Notes under the pieces: generated by a model | Databases searched by the model: none | Seen by the model: only the letters and a program-made list of their open reading frames with translations | Told to the model about the DNA's origin: nothing | Shown: piece after piece, positions 59,438 to 64,000 of the stretch | Position numbering within the stretch: the first letter of the stretch is position 1 | Layout of the letters: each line of letters opens with the position of its first letter | Assembly (NCBI GenBank): GCA_003342815.1 | Contig: PTEX01000138.1 | Location: 313,264 to 377,263 of the forward strand | Direction of reading: 5' to 3' | DNA: 64,000 bases | Origin: Eudromia elegans | Lineage: Eukaryota; Chordata; Aves; Tinamiformes; Tinamidae | Translations under genes and position numbers: made by a program

Positions 59438-59656
59438 TTACAGAATACAGCTATATTTCAATGTATCCCTTGAATCATGAAGCATTTCTCCCAGTGCAAG
59501 GGGAACGTGGACAAGAGACATTGAAAGTATTTCACCACCCAGAAACAGGAGCTGCAAATTTGGCATGTACAAGGAGTTCTTTTTAGCATCATCAGCATAA
59601 GGAAGAGCAATGACTAATGCAGCCAGAGGAATGAAACCAATGACATCATGGATGTG
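59438..59656 (-). other. Exon-like ORF of unknown origin
   Basis: On the - strand a plausible acceptor (tttccttcaag) is followed by an open frame HIHDVIGFIPLAALVIALPY, then a charged stretch and a second apolar stretch (LQLLFLGGEILSMSL), ending in TAA after 72 codons. Composition looks protein-like and hydrophobic. It is not SMC4 and I do not recognise it. It could be the last exon of an unknown transcript, a gene remnant, or chance. Confidence 0.25.
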
Positions 59657-61734
59657 CTTGAAGGAAAAAAAACACATGAGAACAGATTCCAGTCTAAAGA
59701 GGAAAATGCTTACTATTACTAAGAGGAAAATACGTACTGTTTAAGCTTTATAGAAAAAACAAGTTTTTATTTAAAGGAAAAACAAACAGCTTATTTCAGG
59801 AAATTACAGTTATTTTATTATTCAGTCTTATATTCTAATCCACTTATTATAACTAGCACTAATACTAAATGTACTAAGCTTTTTTTGTACACCTCTAATT
59901 CTGCAAAATTATCTGACAATTAACTGTTGCAAAAGTCAGTCAGGAGTGAAATCAGAGGAAAAGTAGCAATAGATATCAACTTGTCATTTCATAAATGCTA
60001 GCTTGGAAGTTGCCTAGTTACTTTTTTCTGACACTGCCTGCTTTGAAGTGTTATTTTTTATAATAACAAGAAATTAATTACATAAAATACTAAGGTCACA
60101 ATTCCATTTTATATAACTCACTAAGCAGCAACACGAGATATGTCCTTCCATTTCACTATGCTACTTCAGCTGCATCAACCCCCCTTCCATTTTTCACCTT
60201 TTTAGCAGGATACTGCTCACACTTAGCACCTTTTGCTTCATCAAAATGATACTACTCACTTTTTAAGCAGTAATATAGTAAAAAGTAGCAAAAAAAGTGA
60301 TAAACTTGAATCCCTTTCAAATTCTCCATAGAGGTAATGTTCAATTCAATTTTAACAGCATGCCTATAATCTTCTCTCCATGTAGAATATGACTATGCTA
60401 GTTCTACATAATACTAGGTCTTGAAAACTATGTATACAAATAACAAATATTATTGCAATCTTACAAGAGAGACTATAAAATAGTTCATGCAAGTCACAAT
60501 TCCATGTTATTGCTGTTGTTACTTAATGCTTGCAGTCATATCTCAATTCTACCCCTCATTTTACCAGCTAGCAAATATAGGGGAAGGGGGTAAGTATCAA
60601 AAATACTCAGCTTCATACTGTGCCTTCCAAGAAAAGTGTTAATAAGCTAGGTGGAAAATGAAGAAAGTAATAAGATACATACACAAATTCACAAGACCAC
60701 TACTGTCCAAAGATGAGGGAAAAAATAGGACTAGCCTGTTACACAGCATTTGGTTGTTAGCACAAAACTACTATTCTGCATTCTGGAAATAATTTAAAAG
60801 TAGCCTTTGTCAAGCTGTTTGCTCATCTGTCTAATTTTAGAAGCTTTCTTAAGGACATTCTTTTATTTAGTACAAAAACATGAATTGAGTACAAATCTAG
60901 ATCCATTCTGGAAGTCACTGTCAAACTTGATGTATAAAGTTGGATTGCTTTAAGATTACTGATACATTCCATGCAAACTATTTCATTGTAAATCACTCAT
61001 AATGCATTTTTCTTGTAAACGTAATTATCTTCTGCTTCCCTACTTCCCCCCCCCTTTTTTTTTTTTTCAAAAGAAAGCTTAAAAACATTGATTACAATGT
61101 TAGTGTTAGAACTGACAAAACAAAAATCATAAATTGCCCAAGTATCTGAACAAGGTCAATATAAATTTTCCAGTGACAGAATGAATTTTGAAACTGCACA
61201 TCTAGTGGCATTGGTATATGGTATGTTGCTCTGTATTCATTACAGCATGAAACTTAAAAACTGGAAAGCATCAGTGAAAAAGTTTTGTATTTATAAATTA
61301 ATGTGAAGCTTTTATTTGTACATAATATTTCACTCAAACAATCTGCTTTTACTTTATCACACCTGTTTTAATTCTTCCTACCACTACAGCTTAGTTGTCC
61401 TTGACCTTTTTATAACAAACCTCTCCACCACCAATTTTGGCAGGGTACATCTTCATTTATAATCCCAGTAGAGCTTGTGCTCCACTGAATGCTCTAGCTC
61501 AAATACGGTTGTGCCTCATTAGGGAAGCACAGCTCAACAACTGGGAACTTCTAGCTTATCTCAAAGCAAGAAGAAAATCAGCTCCCCCTCATTTCCTCTT
61601 CAATACATTAGAAGAGCAACTCTCATTATTTCCACAAGCAGCAGGTGAAAAACTTGACTGAGCATTCTGGCAACATAATCTTGCCATAGGATAAGAGTTA
61701 CTAGTATATTAAAGTGCTGTTCCAGTCTGTTTAA

Positions 61735-61780
61735 AATATATATATACACACACATCTGCGTGTATGTGCATATATAGATA
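61735..61780. repeat. TA/CA/TG mixed microsatellite
   Basis: ATATATATATA followed by CACACACA, then TGTATGTGCATATATA. Alternating purine-pyrimidine throughout. Confidence 0.85.
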
Positions 61781-64000
61781 AAAAAACATTGTAGCTGTTT
61801 TTACTTCCTTAAGTTTACATTACAATATTTTAAAGTGTCAAATACATCTAAGTGACAAAATACTCCAATACAACAAATTTTCTTAAAAAAAAAATTGAAA
61901 GAAGGTTCTGAAGTTATTTTTATGTCTCATAAAAGTAGTCTGTAGTATTATCTTTTTAGCAGATATTAAATTCAAAGTCTTGGATGCTTTATTACTTTTT
62001 CTATAACCTCAATCTGCAAAGTAACTGAATGGAAGTTGCCTATGAAACTGTCTGCTCATTTTTAGAGGTTTGTAGAGAGAAAATACAAGAGCCAATCTCA
62101 GTAAGTGCTGCTAATATTTGAAGTCCAGTCTGTATGTTTTTCTCCCTAGACATGCCTGCCCCAAGGATATCCATAACTGACATCCTCTCAAGTTCTCCCC
62201 TTTTATTTGATAGTCCCTTAGAGACAAATTAGCAGAGATAAAGAAGATAAGACATCTTTATGGCCTCAAAATTAATCTGTTTAGAGGAATCACTATTGAG
62301 CAAGAGCAAACATACTTACCTTATGAGCTTTGCCCAGCACAGTCAGAGCACAGAACCCACACCAGATCTCTGTACATATACCAATGTTCCAAGCAAGTCA
62401 AGAAACTTAAACAAGTATACATTTTTTATTTACAGATACTTCAACTACCATAACTTGTGTATTAAGAGTGGTAAATAGAAAAAAAAAAGCAGCAAGATGC
62501 TGGATTTTGCTGCAGTACTTAGAATAAGAAAAATATATTAAGTGGCAAATTGCTCTTGTTAATTGCACGTTTCTACTTCTGTCAAACTCACACCTATGCA
62601 CTGAACAGCCATCTATTCTTGAAGTGCTAAAAGCACATAGCAATTTATAAAAAAAAATTATTATCAAAACTTAGAGACAACAAAAGTGAAGTTTGTCTCC
62701 TGTTAAGTACTGGCAATATCCTTTTCTAACCAAAACCTTTTTTGAACAAGATTTTTCATTATTCAGTCTAATCATCTATTCTCATCCCTAAGAGTTCTTT
62801 GTAATGCTATTCAAAGTCATTGTGCCAATTTTAAATATTCTTGGAGTGGCAAGCCACAGAAGAATCTATACTATGACCTACTGAAATCCTAAAAAATTCA
62901 CTCTGGTATAAATCTTCAAACTTTTTTCTAAGACATTGAAATATGCTACCTCATAGAAAGACTGGAAAAATGGTGGGAGGAGTGGGTTGAGAGAAAGAAA
63001 CCAAAACCAGAAAGCAGTCTTCTGAAAAGCAAGTATTTTCCATTGAGTAATGCTAACTATGCTAGTAGGACATTAACCAAACAACTAAAGGATTTATTAT
63101 AAGTAGGATATCTTCTCTTGCATCTTTTTCATTTATATTAATGAATATCCTGTCACAGATTGAAAACAGTATTTCATAATCATTAATGTACTTACCTCAA
63201 GTCTATAATAAAAATGAAGTATTTCACTTATAGCCTACTGGCATGGTCAACCTCAGGGAAGTACAGTTTATTTTAAATATGAAATTATTCTGACTTGGTA
63301 TCAAACTAGAACAGACTAAGTTTAGATTTACTACAGCAAGAGAAAATGAAAAATTATATAGAACTGTCACTTATTTCTCAAATAATTTGAAAAACACTAG
63401 GGGCAAAAAAGGACAATCCTTGTGATAGCAGTATGTAGCCTTAGCTTTCTGACACAGTCTCACTAATTTCTAACTACAATTTCTAGTATTTGGACTTTGA
63501 AGTTCTTCTGCAATTATGTGGAAAACACTGCCACATCTCCCACTGGAAAATACTCCTTTCCATACCACACAATCAACAGAATCCCCTTTAAAAAACACAA
63601 ACAAAACAAAAACCCATAGATTTATGTGCAAAGGGAAAGGACTGCCACTGTCAAAAATTCTGAGGAAACAGAACTCTCTCAGCACTTTCCTCTGCAGTTC
63701 TTGCTAACACTCGGCCCACAAAACATCTAGTAGAATGAAAAAATGGTGAGAACTGTTACTTTATGGCTTACTCCTCTCATGTTACAGGTGAAAAACAAGA
63801 AATTCTAGCTTTTGGAATAGGTATGTTCCATTGATAATTAGTATTCATGGAAGTAATGGGAGAAGAAGAAAACAAGTCATATTTGGAAAAGGTTGGTTCT
63901 ACTTTCTCACAAAACTCACAGTTCCCTTTCCATATTTCCAATTTTCTATTTTCTTTTGCTTTCCAGTGACAAAAGAGGGTTCTCTAACACAAAGCTTGAG

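Larger units (their letters stand above)
52030..64000 (-). other. SMC4: SMC4 upstream intron (at least 12 kb)
   Basis: None of the ~229 N-terminal residues expected for SMC4 (e.g. the Walker A GPNGSGKS or the segment before GEVEQ) is encoded on the - strand here, so this looks like one long intron. It contains simple repeats, an AT-rich palindromic block (54528-54650) and an exon-like ORF (59438-59656). No known transposon is recognised. Confidence 0.6.

Noticed and set aside
62095..62115. TAGCAGCAC on the - strand, the miR-15/16 seed region
   Set aside because: Bases after position 9 do not match miR-15b or miR-16, and the flanks lack a complementary arm to form a precursor hairpin. Probably chance.

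Overview
This is a vertebrate nuclear window, AT-rich with spliced genes, GT-AG introns and one CpG-island promoter. The proteins are very close to human ones, introns are fairly short, and I see no Alu or L1 sequence. A bird (chicken-like) is the best guess, but the sequence alone does not fix the species. Gene order and orientation match the human 3q25 block IFT80-SMC4-TRIM59-KPNA4, read in reverse.

Layout. (1) 1-13.2 kb: the 3' two thirds of KPNA4 (importin alpha-3/alpha-4), + strand, ten coding exons and a 1.8 kb 3' UTR. (2) 13.2-21.6 kb: mostly non-coding, with one intact single-exon gene on the - strand (18403-19311). It encodes a 302-residue four-pass membrane protein that I do not recognise, with a C-terminal tail made of four 15-residue repeats. 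(3) 21.6-30.6 kb: TRIM59, + strand. A CpG-island promoter with a CDE/CHR-like element and MYB-like sites leads into a non-coding first exon, a 5.2 kb intron, and one coding exon (27183-28406) for a RING/B-box/coiled-coil/tail-anchored E3 ligase. (4) 33.4-64 kb: SMC4, - strand, the condensin ATPase. Nineteen coding exons (52029 down to 33587) give about 1,071 residues, from just after the N-terminal ATPase half to the stop. The first ~230 residues, including Walker A, are not in the window, so the 12 kb from 52030 to 64000 appears to be one long upstream intron.

Functional links. KPNA4 carries NLS cargo into the nucleus, including NF-kB subunits. TRIM59 is a membrane-bound ubiquitin ligase associated with innate signalling and proliferation. 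SMC4 is a mitotic chromosome-compaction ATPase. TRIM59 and SMC4 converge tail to tail. The cell-cycle-type elements in the TRIM59 promoter fit expression in dividing cells, but this is inferred from motifs only.

No CRISPR array, tRNA, rRNA, endogenous virus or intact transposon was recognised. The best candidates for something undescribed are the four-pass repeat-tailed gene and an exon-like hydrophobic ORF at 59.4-59.7 kb in the long SMC4 intron.
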